From contig OZ005602.1 of the NCBI GenBank assembly GCA_963930655.1, forward strand, positions 29,339,840-29,403,839: a stretch of 64,000 nt of DNA, given 5' to 3'. Shown here one piece after another: positions 38,013 to 49,237 of the stretch. The position numbers and the translations under genes are program-made. The stretch comes from Myrica gale. Taxonomy: Eukaryota > Streptophyta > Magnoliopsida > Fagales > Myricaceae. The notes under the pieces were generated by a model. That model had not been told where the DNA came from, ran no database searches, and was given only the letters and a program-made list of their open reading frames with translations. The stretch's first letter is position 1, and each line of letters begins with the position of its first letter.

Positions 38013-38745
38013 ATGGCTATCGTTGAGGAACCCATTACTTCTAGGCTCGATCGTTTGGATAACATAGTAAGTAATTTATTTAAATAAAGCCTTTGGATCT
38101 GTTTGGGAGTTAATTTTTTCAGTTTCCCTGTGATAGAAAAGCTTCATATTTCTCAATCATATTAAAGGGTCTTGAAAGTAACCAAATTGAATAATGATAG
38201 ATTTCTTCATGTGCATCATGTACAAGTTCTTATGAGTAGTACTTGCTTTAATGTGTGCCATCAGTTGAGGCACTTGGAGGAAATTAGGGGGCCCAGCAGA
38301 TCCTCAAAGAGCTCGGGTGCTTCCATGATATCAAGTGAGACCCCTACGAGCAACAGCCAAGGATCATCAGTTGATCTCTCCCCAAGGAGCCTAAAGAAGC
38401 ACAGTAGCCCGATCGACCACGTGATAGTTGAGACTGAAGTCAAAGGGACAATCATTGAGAGGCTTGAACTAGTAGAGGACCGTGTACTGAAGGTAAGATA
38501 TTCACGTACATGTATGTTGATCAACGATCAAGAAAAAAACAGAGTACGTTAATTTGATGAGCTTTTGATGTATTTTGTTGCAGCTGTGTTTGCAGTTGGA
38601 CGAGCAAATAGAGGCAGAGAGACGAATGAAGAAGAAAAATGAGAAGAAGGCCCACAAGAATGGATTGAAGCAACTCGTCCAAAAATGTATGAAGGGAGAA
38701 GTAACACATAAAGCAAGGAGTGATCATCATCAGCATGTTCTTTGA
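38013..38745 (+). CDS. Small conserved-looking plant protein of unknown function
   Basis: Three coding exons, 38013-38066, 38265-38492 and 38584-38745, all with GT-AG introns in phase 0, give 147 residues. The protein begins MAIVEEPITSRLDRLDNI. It has a Ser-rich middle with SPRSLKKHSSPIDHVIVETE (about 65-84), then EVKGTIIERLELVEDRVLKL, and a heptad-like, Lys/Glu-rich C-terminal half that predicts a coiled coil, ending HHQHVL. There is no signal peptide or membrane segment. I do not recognise a named family. The tidy exon phases and acidic/basic coiled-coil design argue that it is a real gene. It lies about 1 kb after CESA3 on the same strand, with its own leader. Confidence 0.75.
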
Positions 38746-39584
38746 GAAATATGTTTCTGTTTTTCCACTTGTTCTTAAAATCTTCCTCTTTCATGGAGGG
38801 TGTTGTGTAGGATTGTTGGTGTTTTTTTTTTTGTAAATCTCCAGCTTTATGGGAGATTTTGTTTATGTGAAGTGGACAAGAATCCTGGTTTGTGATATTG
38901 AAGGGTGACTGCACAAATGCTCTGTTTTTTTTATTTCCTTTTATAGATCACGGTTTTTTTTTTTGCTAGTTAATGAGGGTGGGAAAGCAACCAAGCTACA
39001 TATATCAGAATTCAAACCTCGAAATTCAAACATAGAATCTAAGTCCTTTCGAAAGAAGGAGGTGTCAATCGAACTAGCTCGCTGGCTATATATAGATTAT
39101 GAAACTCGATGGACAGAAAAGTTGAATCCCAGGGAAAGCCTGCAAAATTTGAGGTCTAGGGACTTGGTTTAGATATCTTGGGCCTTCAATGAACTGTTTG
39201 GCCCAATTCTCTTGTTTCTTCCTTTGAAAGTAGTAGAAGATGCAAGTCTTGTCAAATTCATGTGCTTTATTTTCTATGGATTGATGATGTGAATTTATCA
39301 TTTATTTTAAATAAATAAATTTATTATTTAAATTATATTCTTTAACATATATAAAATAATATTTTTTTGTAAAATAGCACAATAGCAAGTGAAATATTCG
39401 ATCTGGATCTTTGGGAAAATTCTCTTTTCCTAAATAGTATTGACCACACGTGAGCTTGTGATTGACAATATTTGATTTCTTTTTTTTTGGTAATTAAAAA
39501 GAGAAGTACAATATTTGAGAAAAACATATATTTTTATTGCCATGAATATTTCCTAATTTTCAACCGTCCACGTGCCATTAAGAT
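38746..39584. other. 3' UTR of small gene and AT-rich spacer
   Basis: No gene seen. T-runs occur at 38822-38832 and 38954-38963. The ORF at 38963-39172 has no recognisable content. Confidence 0.4.
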
Positions 39585-40285
39585 AAAGTCAGATGGGGCC
39601 AGTTGTCCACTTTGGTGGTATTTGGTAAAAAACGCTCTCAACCCTCTGGTTTCCACCCATAAACTGTGCCCCAACGAAGGAGGGGGAGCTCCGGCTCCTT
39701 AACCCCCTCCTTCTTTTTTCTTCTCTTTTTCCCTCCCTTCTTCCTTTCCTTCTCTCCGGTCCGGTCGGTTGTGGCTCGGTTGTGTGGTTTTTTAGTTTTT
39801 TCTTGCAGGTGGCTTCCAAGCGGTTCTCGGCGTTTTCCGTCTCCTTCGGACATGCACGCGCCGGTTGGTTGGACTCCTCCCGCCGATAGCTACTAGATCC
39901 CTCTTCCCCAGCGTCAAAACTGTGGCGGATCTTGATCCAAGCGCGGCGGCCTTGACCGCTCCTCTTGCACCCGAATCCAGCTCTTCTCTACCGGAATAGC
40001 CTCTGTGGCTCCTGCCCTTCATTTCCCGGTCTGGATAGCCTCCTCCGCCCTGCGGCGCCGCTGCCACCACCACCGGTCCGGTTATGGCCTTTTCTCCCCG
40101 GTTCCTGGGACGATTTTATGTTATGCTTTCTGTTAGACATAAGTCTGTTTGGGCCAACCCTGTTGGCCCCTCGACTTGCCGCTTGTAAAGTTCTCTTGTG
40201 GGTCTTTCTTTTGTTTTTGTTTTTTTTTTTTTCAATATATAAAGATAGATGTATTTTTTTTTTAAAAAAAAAGTCAGATGGGGCC
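39585..40285 (+). mobile_element. Retroposed segment with a 16-bp target-site duplication
   Basis: AAAGTCAGATGGGGCC at 39585-39600 is repeated exactly at 40270-40285. The 669-base insert between them ends in a T-rich then A-rich tail (TTTTTTTTTTAAAAAAAA), and its body is GC- and CT-rich. Long exact duplications and a 3' A-run are marks of LINE-type retroposition. Overlapping ORFs on both strands (up to 181 codons, partly outside the insert) have no recognisable domain. It may be a truncated LINE 5' or UTR region or a non-autonomous derivative. Confidence 0.8.
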
Positions 40286-41140
40286 TATTTGGACAGTTCT
40301 CTGTCCAAAGGTACAATGATTGAAAACTCTTTTGGCAAATCGGACAGCCACGATTCATCCATTTGGTCAGCATCAAATCCAGACTTTTATCTGGGCCCTC
40401 AAAATACACTATCTTCTACGAACCACCGATTATTGATCTCTCTCCTTCAAGAAGAGGGTGGGAAAATTGCTCCCAAAAGAGGGTATCATTTTCCTTGGCC
40501 TAAAAATTGATGGGTGAAGAAACTAGAAGCCTGCTAAAAAAAAGACAAGGTGATTGGTGATGGGCACCGTCGATGAACTATCGGCATGCCAAGTGTACGG
40601 TGGTGAGACTACAGGCAAAAAGATACATCTTTAGGTCCACATTAGATCCGTCGCCATGAGAGGGAGCTAATTGAAAAAGTCCAAAATTTTGGGTCCTTAT
40701 CAAACTATTTTAGATTTGACGCTTGATAAGAGAGCCCATGTACTACATGGTTTGTAGGGACTAAGAACTTGCTTTCAAAAGGGGACCCAATTGGGTTTTG
40801 TTTGATAATCTCTATCAGTTAGATGTTTTCGAAGGTTGTTGAGGTGCATTATCCAAACCCTAGTAGCTACGAGCATCGGCAGATCGAGGTGGGCCTTCAT
40901 TTACAACTCTAGCTGGAGTGTGTGTTTGCAGGAAGTACCATCTGTCTTCTGTATAATCCTTGCTAGTGTTGCTTTGAAGTCCATTGATGATTGAACGAAG
41001 ATGTAGTTTTGGAGTTAAGGGGATCTTTTTTTTTTATTGTAAGATTTTGATAGAATTATAAATATTTACGTAGATTTTAGTTTTATAGGTTTTTTGTGTA
41101 AGAGTGGGTGAAAAGTTCTAAAGATATTCAGACTATGTCT
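40286..41140. other. Intergenic stretch, nothing recognised
   Basis: Ordinary AT-rich DNA with no domain-bearing ORF or clear repeat boundary. Confidence 0.4.
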
Positions 41141-41144
41141 CTTT

Positions 41145-41652
41145 TAGATTAAAAAGGTTTTCAAAAACTTCTCTCTCATTTTTTCATCAATTCTAATACT
41201 TTTTTCACAAATTCCAATAATTGTTTCATCAATTTCAATACTTTTTCACCAATCTCAATAACTTTTTTACAAATTATAACTTTTAACACACTTTTCATCA
41301 ATCCCAAGAGAATTTACAATACTTCTAAAAAACACAAATACAAAAAGTATTTTAAGATCGAAACCAAACGTAGCCTTATTTTTTGTTGAAGTTTGTAAAA
41401 AGTTGTATAGAGAGGTGATTTGATAGAAATATTTAATAAAAAAATATTGGAGTTAAGTGAAAAATACAGAGAGAAGATTTCTTGTAATTTTTTTTTGAAA
41501 ATGTATTGGAGTTTGTGTGAAAAAGTTGTTGGAGATTGTGTAAAATGTATTGATGTTTGTGTATGAATTTTTGAAATTTTAGATGTTCGTTTTGCAAATT
41601 TATTGAATACATTTGTATTTTATAATATTTTTACAAACAAACGTGCCCTAAG
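41145..41652. repeat. AT-rich dispersed repeat, two opposed members
   Basis: 41145-41375 on the minus strand and 41385-41652 on the plus strand share the pattern GAAATTTGTAAAAAGTTATT with repeated TTGGTGAAAA/TTGATGAAAA phrases. The end ACAAACAAACGTGCCCTA resembles the inverted start TAGGGCATGTTTGTTTG at 42358. A further copy lies at 24826-24985. No coding capacity; probably hAT-like MITE derivatives. Confidence 0.55.
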
Positions 41653-41713
41653 TTAAGGTGAATCTCAAATGTGAAAGTATAATTTTACTTTTGGAAAAAC
41701 TGTAGCGTTTTAA

Positions 41714-41790
41714 CTCATCTGGGTAGCTCAAGTGGCAACAGAGGACTCAGCTGATCAGTCAGTTGATTAATTTATCTGAAATTTACTATA
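41714..41790 (+). repeat. Possible tRNA-derived SINE head
   Basis: GGGTAGCTCAAGTGGCAACA resembles a pol III A box (TRGCNNAGTGG). No convincing B box or tail is visible, so this is tentative. Confidence 0.2.
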
Positions 41791-42038
41791 ACACTGAACT
41801 CAACTACTGAAAATATTAGACAAGTCCATCCAAACCTACAACACGTGACTAGATGTCCAAACTTCTCACTATTTAAAAAAAAATTGTGACGTTTTGCTAT
41901 CGAACCTAAAGATAAGGTTTGCCCTTCAACCCGCGGGGCATGACATGAGCAACTCCTCGAAGCAGTGGACCAAAAGTCAACCCTTGCTTGCCTTCATGAA
42001 AATTGCACATATTTCTTTGATCTCGTGCTTATTTCTAG

Positions 42039-42194
42039 GAATTGACTTAATGCCTTCTTTAATGTTGATCATATGTCATCGATGATGCCTTTGTCTTACA
42101 TTTTGATTTCATTATGAATTGACTTAATGCCTTCTTTAATGTTGATCATATGTCATCGATGATGACTTTGTCTTACATTTTGATTTCATTTGAA
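42039..42194. repeat. 78-bp tandem duplication
   Basis: Two copies (42039-42116 and 42117-42194) start GAATTGACTTAATGCCTTCT and differ at about two bases. No coding role is seen. Confidence 0.85.
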
Positions 42195-42357
42195 ATTGTT
42201 TGGAAGCTGCGCCTTCTGGTAGAGAACCTGCAGCACATTAAATACTTGTTTTATAGTATTGCACTGTTTTCATATTGCACTGAACAAGAATTTCACCTGT
42301 TCGTGTGTTCAAAGGCATCTTTTTACTTTTTATTTTTAAAAAAGTCACTTTCATCGT

Positions 42358-42500
42358 TAGGGCATGTTTGTTTGCCCAAAAATTTGGGATCCTAAAAATT
42401 CCAACCGAACAATATATTTCAAAATTTTCAACTTTTATACATACATTTCAAACTTTTCGCAAACTCCAATAAAACTCAACATTTAAAAGATTCTCATTTG
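42358..42500. mobile_element. Short MITE-like repeat
   Basis: It starts TAGGGCATGTTTGTTTG and ends with inverted AAACAAACAACCTT. Same end type as the 41.15-41.65 kb repeats. Confidence 0.4.
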
Positions 42501-42536
42501 ATAAACAAACAACCTTAAACTATCAAATAAATTATA

Positions 42537-42745
42537 AATAAGACTACTGATTATCAATGTTGACACATTAAACCTACGAATTACTAAATTTTATCAATTT
42601 GTGCCATGAATTAAAATCTGACCGTCAAAATCGTCAGATTTGAGTCAAGTGGCACGATTTTGACAGTTAAATTTTAGTTCATGACGCTATTTGATAAAAT
42701 TTAATAATTTGTGGACTCAAGGTGTCAATATTGATAGTTTCCGAC
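42537..42745. mobile_element. Hairpin MITE-like element
   Basis: The left arm (TATCAATGTTGACAC, AAATTTTATCAA, CGTCAAAATCGT) is mirrored on the right (ACGATTTTGACAG, TTGATAAAATTTAATAA, GTGTCAATATTGATA). Non-coding; no target-site duplication resolved. Confidence 0.65.
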
Positions 42746-44040
42746 CTTACCATTAATTTTTAATGAACCTGCTGCAGGTTGTACTAAAAATGAGATGATG
42801 ACTGCTCTTCCCCGTTGTCCACGTTCTGCATGCAGCCCCATCTCTTGGTGAGTACGTCCCATGCGCCGCCGTCACTCTCACAAAGACGCCATCCTAGCCG
42901 GAGATAAATTCTCAGATCTCTCGTCTCCTTTTATCCTGAGAGCAGATATAACCCTATCCTTCGAAGAGTAAAATCAACCACATAAGGGAGAGGTGCGAAG
43001 CCATGCTTGTTGACATCTCCTGCAACACAGCACCATCGCCGCCATGAGCGGCATTTTCTAGCTTTTTTTATTTTTCTTTGTTTTTTCCGTGTCTCAGGGA
43101 ACATTACATAGGATCTTTGGACTCTTGTGTTTACATGTATGATAAAATAATTGTTTTTTCCCAAAAAAAAAGAAAAAGTCACCGACCCTAAATTTGCACT
43201 TCTTAATTCGCCACATCAGAAGGCAAATTAAGAAGTGCAAGACCCTAAATTATGGATATGCATGAAGGACTAGGGTTTGTCTCCTTGTGGGTGGAGGTGT
43301 ATCATGTGGGTACCAAACTTTCTTAATGCATGCAGGTTGAGTTATTGGGTTTGGCTGTCAAATATCTGAGTGGGAGTTCATCAGAAGATTCAGGATTATT
43401 TTTTTTCCCAATATTTGGCTGCAGAACGACACTAAATTAGGGTGCTGAGCTTTGATTGCTTTGTGGGACTTTTAACAGATCCTCTATATCATTAACTGCA
43501 GCGTTGGAGTAGGCCACTTGAAATCGACCTGCTTTGCTTGTGTAGAAACTAGAAATGTCATACCCAACCTAACTTCTCTCCTGGCTCGTGCTCTCCTTTC
43601 TCTATTCTCAAGCATTTTGTTATTTGAGCTTTCTATGTACCGTCACAAGACAGACCATTTTCTTTTTCGTTTTGTCGACTCGCATCTCCTTTGCATACTA
43701 CTCGGTTTGAGTTATAGTTATAGTTATTATAGATTGGACGAGCTCGTCACCATATATAATACCAATTTAACCATCAATCAATCTCAACGCATCTACTGCC
43801 ATGAAAAAAGCTTATCTTACACATATTACATTCTTATCTTGAAAACTTCATTACCTTCACACTTGGATGAGCGTGCAAAGTAAGCAGAAAATCTTCGACA
43901 GCTTTATCCTTACCAATTACCATGATATTGGAGGATGATATTCTTGCACTTTAACCCACTTTAAAGACTTTCTTATTGCCAAAGACATGATTTCACTTGG
44001 AAGGTTTTCTATTGGTTGCTCAATGTTACCCCTTTCATTA
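42746..44040. other. Intergenic DNA with an A-tailed segment
   Basis: No gene is recognised. A T-rich then A-rich tail (CCCAAAAAAAAAGAAAAAGTC near 43162) ends a GC-richer segment and may mark another retroposed piece. The 121-codon ORF at 43518-43883 has no family signature. Confidence 0.35.
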
Positions 44041-44041
44041 A

Positions 44042-44208
44042 TATACTATAGGGGCTTGCTGGGCGTCCCGCTGGGGGACGTGGCAGTGGGGCCCAGCAAT
44101 TTCCCCCAAAGGGAAATGGTGGGCCCACGCTGGGTCCCACCGCCACGTCCCCAAGCTGGACGCTGGCGGGACGCCCCAGCGGGACGCCCAGATTTTCCCT
44201 ATACTATA
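44042..44208. mobile_element. GC-rich hairpin MITE with 9-bp target-site duplication
   Basis: TATACTATA at 44042-44050 is repeated at 44200-44208, flanking a 149-base element. Both arms contain CTGGGCGTCCCGCTGGGG and GGGGACGTGGC(A/G)GTGGG in inverted order, with an extra segment in the right arm. A strong hairpin can form. The 9-bp duplication fits a Mutator-like non-autonomous element. Confidence 0.88.
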
Positions 44209-45087
44209 ATCTTGAACAATGGAAATCACTGTAGTAATCCTTCTCTTTTCTTTTTTCTGTGGCAATAAACAAATGAAATGGTAAGACAAGTCACAAGGCA
44301 TAAAACTTGGCTCGGTCTGCAATTTCGACATCCCATGCCTCTTCTTTATTATTTTTCTTTGAAAAAACAAGCCATTTGATAACCAAAGTCCTTCTCACAA
44401 GCCATTTGATAATCACGACTCTCTCTATCATGCATTTATCCTCAAAAGCTAATCACTTTGAATTTAGTGTTAGTAAATCCAAATTCATACTTATCAATGA
44501 ACAATTTTAGAAGTAAGTTCGTTAGACTCGTAAAGTTATCTTATAAGGGATCTGTCAATATTGACGGCGTCTGAAAAAGATAATACATATTTTGCGTAAT
44601 TGAGATGTTAATGAGTTCGAATCACTTTATTCTTTATCGGCGGCGTAATTGAGATATTAATGAGTTCTAATCCTTATTTTACTTTATTCTTTACCAAAAT
44701 TACAAAAAAATTGAAGTACGTAGGTAACAAGGTCTCAAGCAAAAATTGTCATCCCTAAAACAAAAGGGTTAGCAAGAGAGTCAGAAACCCAAACCAAAGA
44801 TGGAACCAAAACGGAACAAAACAAAAACAGAATCAAAATAAAACGTTCCACATGAAACCTCATATATTCCTCCCCCGTCCTTGGTGCTCCATGCCATTTT
44901 CCATCGACTTGACGCCAAAACACGGTCAGAATTGACCAATGCGCTCTCTTTTTCTACACGTTGCAGCTCCTCATCGGCGGACTCCAAACCCCCCCCCCCC
45001 GGTTCCGCAAATTCTAATCCACTTTTCTCCACCCGCAACGCGTCCACTCCACTATCCACCTGCTCCACCGGTCACCCACTCCCCCAC
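44209..45087. other. Intergenic DNA with SINE-like and poly(C) pieces
   Basis: Two imperfect copies of GCGTAATTGAGAT(G/A)TTAATGAGTTC lie at 44595-44670; the GTTCGAATC in the first resembles a pol III B box. A run of 13 C lies at about 44989-45001. The 95-codon minus-strand ORF (44781-45068) depends on that homopolymer and is not called. Confidence 0.35.
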
Positions 45088-45290
45088 TAAGGCTGCGTTT
45101 GTCACTAAAATTTTACCCAAAATTTTAGCTCTCTCCTAATAAAATACTCCAATATAATCTCTCTCTCTTCCATAAAAAATATAAAAAATTACAAAAACTA
45201 TAAAATATTACCTCTCTCTTCACTTTTTCACTAAACCCAATACCAACACTAAACCCAATACCAAAAATTTTACCACACAAACCCACCCTA
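45088..45290. mobile_element. MITE-like repeat, copy 2
   Basis: Same family as 26409-26607. It shares CCTCTCTCTTCACTTTTTCA, CTAAACCCAATACC and ends with ACACAAACCCACCC. Confidence 0.6.
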
Positions 45291-45299
45291 AATCCGTCT

Positions 45300-47038
45300 C
45301 CCGCTCTTCCCTCCCACCGGGTCTACCGGTCACTCCCTTCTCCCCCCGCTTCAAACTTGCACTTCATTTATCGTGCATTTCAATGCCATTCATTTCCATT
45401 TCATTTGGTTTCTTGTCCTCCCCCTATATCGTCGGGAATTAACTTTAAATTCACCCCAAATTTCTCTGCATTTCATTTCAATTTCACTTTCCCAGACGTC
45501 ACTTTCTCTCTCAGATTCTCCTCTTTCCCTCTCTTTGTTTCCTCGGTACCATCGATGATAGAAATGGAAGCTTCAAGCTTTCGCTCTTTGTTAGCATCTT
45601 CTTCTTTGTGGTCTCTTCGCTCTCTCTTTGAGGCAGTTTCGCTAGATCGATGAGCGAGTGCTTGTAACTCCTTTGTCCCTATAGATCTTTAGCTGAACTC
45701 TGGTCCAGATAGTGATAATCGGTGAGTTATGTACTGTATTATGCTTTTGGTTTCCAGTTTTCCTACAGCTTGTTTGCTTGGACCGTAAAATCTTGTTAAA
45801 GAGTCAATGGGTTGACAACTGATTAGTTCCGAGTTCTGTTAAGTTATCTTTTTCTATTAGCTATGATTTAAAAATCTCAAGCTTTTTTGGTGAAAGTTGC
45901 GGTTTCTGGTTTTTGATTTTCAAGCTTTCTTGTTGTTGTCTTGCACTAGTATTTTTCAATCTGTTCTGGAATCGCTTTTTCATGTTTGGTTGCCAAGAAG
46001 GTCGAGGAAAACGAAGGAAAAGAAAAGTATCGGTTTCTGTAATCTTTGCCTTTCATTTTTCGGACTCCTCTAGTATGGAGCTTTTCTTTGTTCCACTCTA
46101 TTAAAAGCGAAGAAAATCTGTGATTTTGCAAATATTTCATGAATTTTAAATAAACTTTTAACTATATTTTGGTGATTTTGTGCGGAATGGTTCATCTTGG
46201 TAGTTTATTGTTCAAATTAGCTCTTTTTTTTCTGAGTTATATTTCCATTACTAATTTCAAAATTATTTCTTTTCCTTCGGAAATATAGTTTTGATTTTTT
46301 TTCCTAGTATTAGGAAGATTGTACCTTTTCTGTTTGAGAAGAATAAGTACGATCCTTTGTTATTTCTCTTTTCAAATTTTATTTTCCTTTTGAGAAGAAT
46401 AAGTATGATTCTGTTTTTTGTTCTTTCCCCTTTTGTCAAAGGTTCAAAGGAAAACAACTTGCGATGTATTTCACTTTAGTTCATGGTAGATCACTAGCAT
46501 TCCGTTATATTTCCTGAGCAATAAGATTCTTTGTTAATCTTCTGCTCGGGTTTATGCTTTTGGTATAGGCTATCTTGCAACTCTTACAGTGGGGAGAATA
46601 TAATTTTGTGAATTAGTGTTGCTTCGCTAAATGAAGTGCATAAGGTATTGTGTTTTAACCTAGTTATGATTCGTGGGCTAGTTGCAGATTCTCATGAGTT
46701 TCGATATTGTCTAATTTCAATTGTCTTGACATTTACACCCTTACGAGGTTGTGAGCTCTCGGAAGTGATGTATAGCTTTCCGTGTTTTTTCTTCATGCTT
46801 ACATTTGTTACTTCTGGGGAAATGTCCGGAAAGAGGGTGGAAATAAGATTTTGAATTCCATGCTGACTTTGTAGTGGTTGTTACCTCTTGAAATGTGTAA
46901 CTTTAGGGCGAGGGCAGGTGATTTGATTTTTTTTTTTGGGATTGATATTTGTCCATTCGTTTACTTTTTTTAGTTTGGGCACCGTAAATTAATGTGTTTG
47001 ACTTCTTTTATAAATTTGGCGTTTCAGCTAATTGAAGC
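45300..47038 (+). promoter_or_regulatory. CCCH gene promoter end, leader exon and leader intron
   Basis: CT-rich leader sequence runs from about 45300 to 45721. A GT-AG intron of about 1.3 kb (45722-47027) separates it from the coding exon, with acceptor GTTTCAG 12 bases before the ATG. No other coding exon is visible. The ORFs at 45913-46854 are intron noise. Confidence 0.55.
45555..45653 (+). CDS. Upstream ORF (32 aa) in the CCCH gene leader
   Basis: ATG at 45555 to TGA at 45651-45653 encodes 32 residues, MIEMEASSFRSLLASSSL at its start and ending EAVSLDR. It lies in the CT-rich first leader exon, which appears to end at 45721 (before GTGAGT), so it would be on the mature mRNA upstream of the main ORF. 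Its translation could dampen or condition production of the CCCH protein. Whether the peptide is conserved is unknown from here. Confidence 0.45.
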   Translation: MIEMEASSFRSLLASSSLWSLRSLFEAVSLDR

Positions 47039-49237
47039 ATGTGCAGTGGTCCGGAGCGATCAAAATGGCTGTCCACTCCGTCTGTATCAACTGTAGAAAC
47101 CACAACTAATACCAAAAACATGAATAACCTTACTGTTCAAACTGAAGATTCTTTTTCCAGTTTACTTGATCTGGCGGCTAACAATGATGTTGAAGGCTTT
47201 AAGCGATCCCTGGTGAGGGATGCTTCCTCAATTGATGAGGCTGGGTGGTGGTATGTTCGCCAGAAAGGCTCAAAACAGATTGTTCTCGAGCATAGAACAC
47301 CCTTAATGGTTGCGGCAACATACGGCAGTGTTGATGTTCTTAAGTTTATACTCTCGCATTCTGAGGTGGATGTAAATTTCTCATGTGGCCAGGATAAAAC
47401 CACTGCCCTTCATTGTGCTGCCTCTGGTGGATCCCTTAATGCGGTTGATGTTGTCAAGCTGCTGTTATTTGTGGGTGCTGATCCAAATTGTACTGATGCC
47501 AATGGTCTTCGCCCTATCAATGTTATTGTTGTTGTTCCTCCAAAGTCACAAAGCATGAGAGAGGCCCTTGAAGAGCTTCTCTCTAACAATGCATCCGATA
47601 TCTCTGGTGATGAGCGCCTCCTACAAGTGTCCATCAGCACTTCAGGTTCTGATTCACCAACCCTTTCATCATCTCCGGAAAATGGATTGGCATCTTCTCC
47701 TTCAGAATCTGTATCTTCTCCAGTGGCTTCAAAGTTGAATGATATGCCTGTTAGCTCTATCTTGGAGAAGAAAGAGTACCCTGTTGATCCATCTCTACCT
47801 GACATTAAGAACAGCATCTATGCAACCGACGAGTTTCGCATGTTCTCATTCAAGGTTCGACCTTGTTCACGAGCCTACTCTCATGATTGGACTGAGTGCC
47901 CTTTTGTACACCCTGGAGAAAATGCTCGAAGAAGAGACCCAAGGAAGTACCATTACAGCTGTGTGCCTTGCCCTGATTTCCGAAAGGGAGCTTGCAGGAG
48001 GGGTGATATGTGTGAGTATGCGCATGGAGTTTTTGAATGCTGGCTGCACCCGGCTCAATACAGGACTCGGCTCTGTAAGGATGGAACAAGCTGCAACAGA
48101 CGGGTCTGTTTCTTTGCTCACACGGCTGATGAGCTACGTCCCTTGTATGTATCTACTGGATCTGCTGTTCCATCACCTCGCTCATCTGCCTCTGCTCATA
48201 GCGTCATGGACATGGCTGCTGCAATGAGCCTTTTACCTGGATCTCCCTCATCAATCTCTGTCATGTCACCTTCTCCATTTGCTCAACCCATGTCACCATC
48301 TGCAAATAGTAGTGTCTCACACTCATCTGCGGCATGGCCACAGCCAAATGTACCAGCCCTTAGTCTTCCTGGAAGCAACATGCAATCCAGTCGCTTAAGA
48401 TCTTCACTTAGTGCCCGAGACATCCCACCTGAGGATTTTAACGTCTTGCCGGATTTTGATGCCCAACATCATCTTCTAAATGACTTGAGTTGTTTTTCAC
48501 AGTCATGGTGCAATACTGTCTATGCAAACCGCTCTGGTCGGTCTAAGACACTTACACCTTCAAATCTTGAAGAGCTATTTTTATCTGAGATGTCTTCGTC
48601 GCCCCGATATTCCGATACAGCTGCTGCTGCTGTTTTCTCCCCAACTCACAAATCTGCTGTTCTCAATCAATTTCAACAGCAGCAGGGCATGTTATCACCC
48701 ATCAACACAAATGTTTTCTCCCCTAAAAATGAGCACCCTCTATTCCAGGCTTCTTTTGGTATCCCATCCCCAGGGAGGATGTCTCCAAGAAGTATGGAGC
48801 CTATCTCCCCAATGGGCTCTCGACTCCCTACATTTGCTCAGCATGAGAAGCAGCACCAACAGCTGCGCAGCCTCAGCTCACGGGATCTTGGGGCCAACAA
48901 CCCAGCTTCCATTGTTGGATCTCCTGTAAATTCTTGGGCCAAATGGGGATCCCCAAATGGCAGAGGGGATGTGTTGGTTAATGGTGAAGTGGGACACCTA
49001 CGAAGATCTTCATCCTTTGAGCTTGCTAGCAATGGGGAGGAGCCTGACTTGTCATGGGTCCAATCTCTTGTGAAGGAATCGCCAACTGAGATGACGAAAG
49101 AGAAGTTGGCAATTCCGGTCTCAGGGCCTCCAGCATCTGGTGGAGGTTTGAGTTCTAGTTCTCAAAATGATTCCATTGATCATTCTGTTTTAGGAGCTTG
49201 GCTTGAGCAGATGCAGCTTGATCAGCTCGTAGCTTAG
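47039..49237 (+). CDS. Ankyrin-repeat RR-TZF CCCH zinc finger protein (OXS2/AtTZF7-like)
   Basis: A single uninterrupted 732-residue coding exon. Two ankyrin-like repeats lie at about residues 86-160 ([20 protein letters not shown] and [11 protein letters not shown] with [10 protein letters not shown]). The plant arginine-rich tandem CCCH domain lies at about 268-361: a Cys/His-rich leader (C276...C287...H291), then C-x7-C-x5-C-x3-H (C311, C319, C325, H329) and C-x5-C-x4-C-x3-H (C346, C352, C357, H361). The Ser/Pro-rich C-terminal half holds the subfamily blocks [15 protein letters not shown] and [12 protein letters not shown]. Proteins of this group bind RNA and/or DNA, shuttle between cytoplasmic granules and nucleus, and act in salt, oxidative and defence stress; this role is inferred from family membership. 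Length matches relatives (about 700-730). Confidence 0.93.
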   Translation: MCSGPERSKWLSTPSVSTVETTTNTKNMNNLTVQTEDSFSSLLDLAANNDVEGFKRSLVRDASSIDEAGWWYVRQKGSKQIVLEHRTPLMVAATYGSVDVLKFILSHSEVDVNFSCGQDKTTALHCAASGGSLNAVDVVKLLLFVGADPNCTDANGLRPINVIVVVPPKSQSMREALEELLSNNASDISGDERLLQVSISTSGSDSPTLSSSPENGLASSPSESVSSPVASKLNDMPVSSILEKKEYPVDPSLPDIKNSIYATDEFRMFSFKVRPCSRAYSHDWTECPFVHPGENARRRDPRKYHYSCVPCPDFRKGACRRGDMCEYAHGVFECWLHPAQYRTRLCKDGTSCNRRVCFFAHTADELRPLYVSTGSAVPSPRSSASAHSVMDMAAAMSLLPGSPSSISVMSPSPFAQPMSPSANSSVSHSSAAWPQPNVPALSLPGSNMQSSRLRSSLSARDIPPEDFNVLPDFDAQHHLLNDLSCFSQSWCNTVYANRSGRSKTLTPSNLEELFLSEMSSSPRYSDTAAAAVFSPTHKSAVLNQFQQQQGMLSPINTNVFSPKNEHPLFQASFGIPSPGRMSPRSMEPISPMGSRLPTFAQHEKQHQQLRSLSSRDLGANNPASIVGSPVNSWAKWGSPNGRGDVLVNGEVGHLRRSSSFELASNGEEPDLSWVQSLVKESPTEMTKEKLAIPVSGPPASGGGLSSSSQNDSIDHSVLGAWLEQMQLDQLVA

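Noticed and set aside
37583-38065. 160-codon minus-strand ORF
   Set aside because: It overlaps the leader and first exon of the small plus-strand gene and shows no domain.
39638-40510. Overlapping ORFs of 71-181 codons on both strands
   Set aside because: Low-complexity frames in a GC/CT-rich retroposed segment; no domain or codon pattern.
42339-43182. Possible retroposon bounded by AAAAAGTCAC on both sides
   Set aside because: Half of the 10-base match is A-run, and the interval contains other complete repeats; not enough to call a target-site duplication.
44735-45068. Minus-strand ORFs of 62-95 codons
   Set aside because: The frame runs through a 13-C homopolymer encoding poly-Gly; no homology recognised.
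47410-47817. 135-codon minus-strand ORF and other ORFs within 47137-49032
   Set aside because: They are shadows of the CCCH coding exon, which carries all recognisable domains in its own frame.
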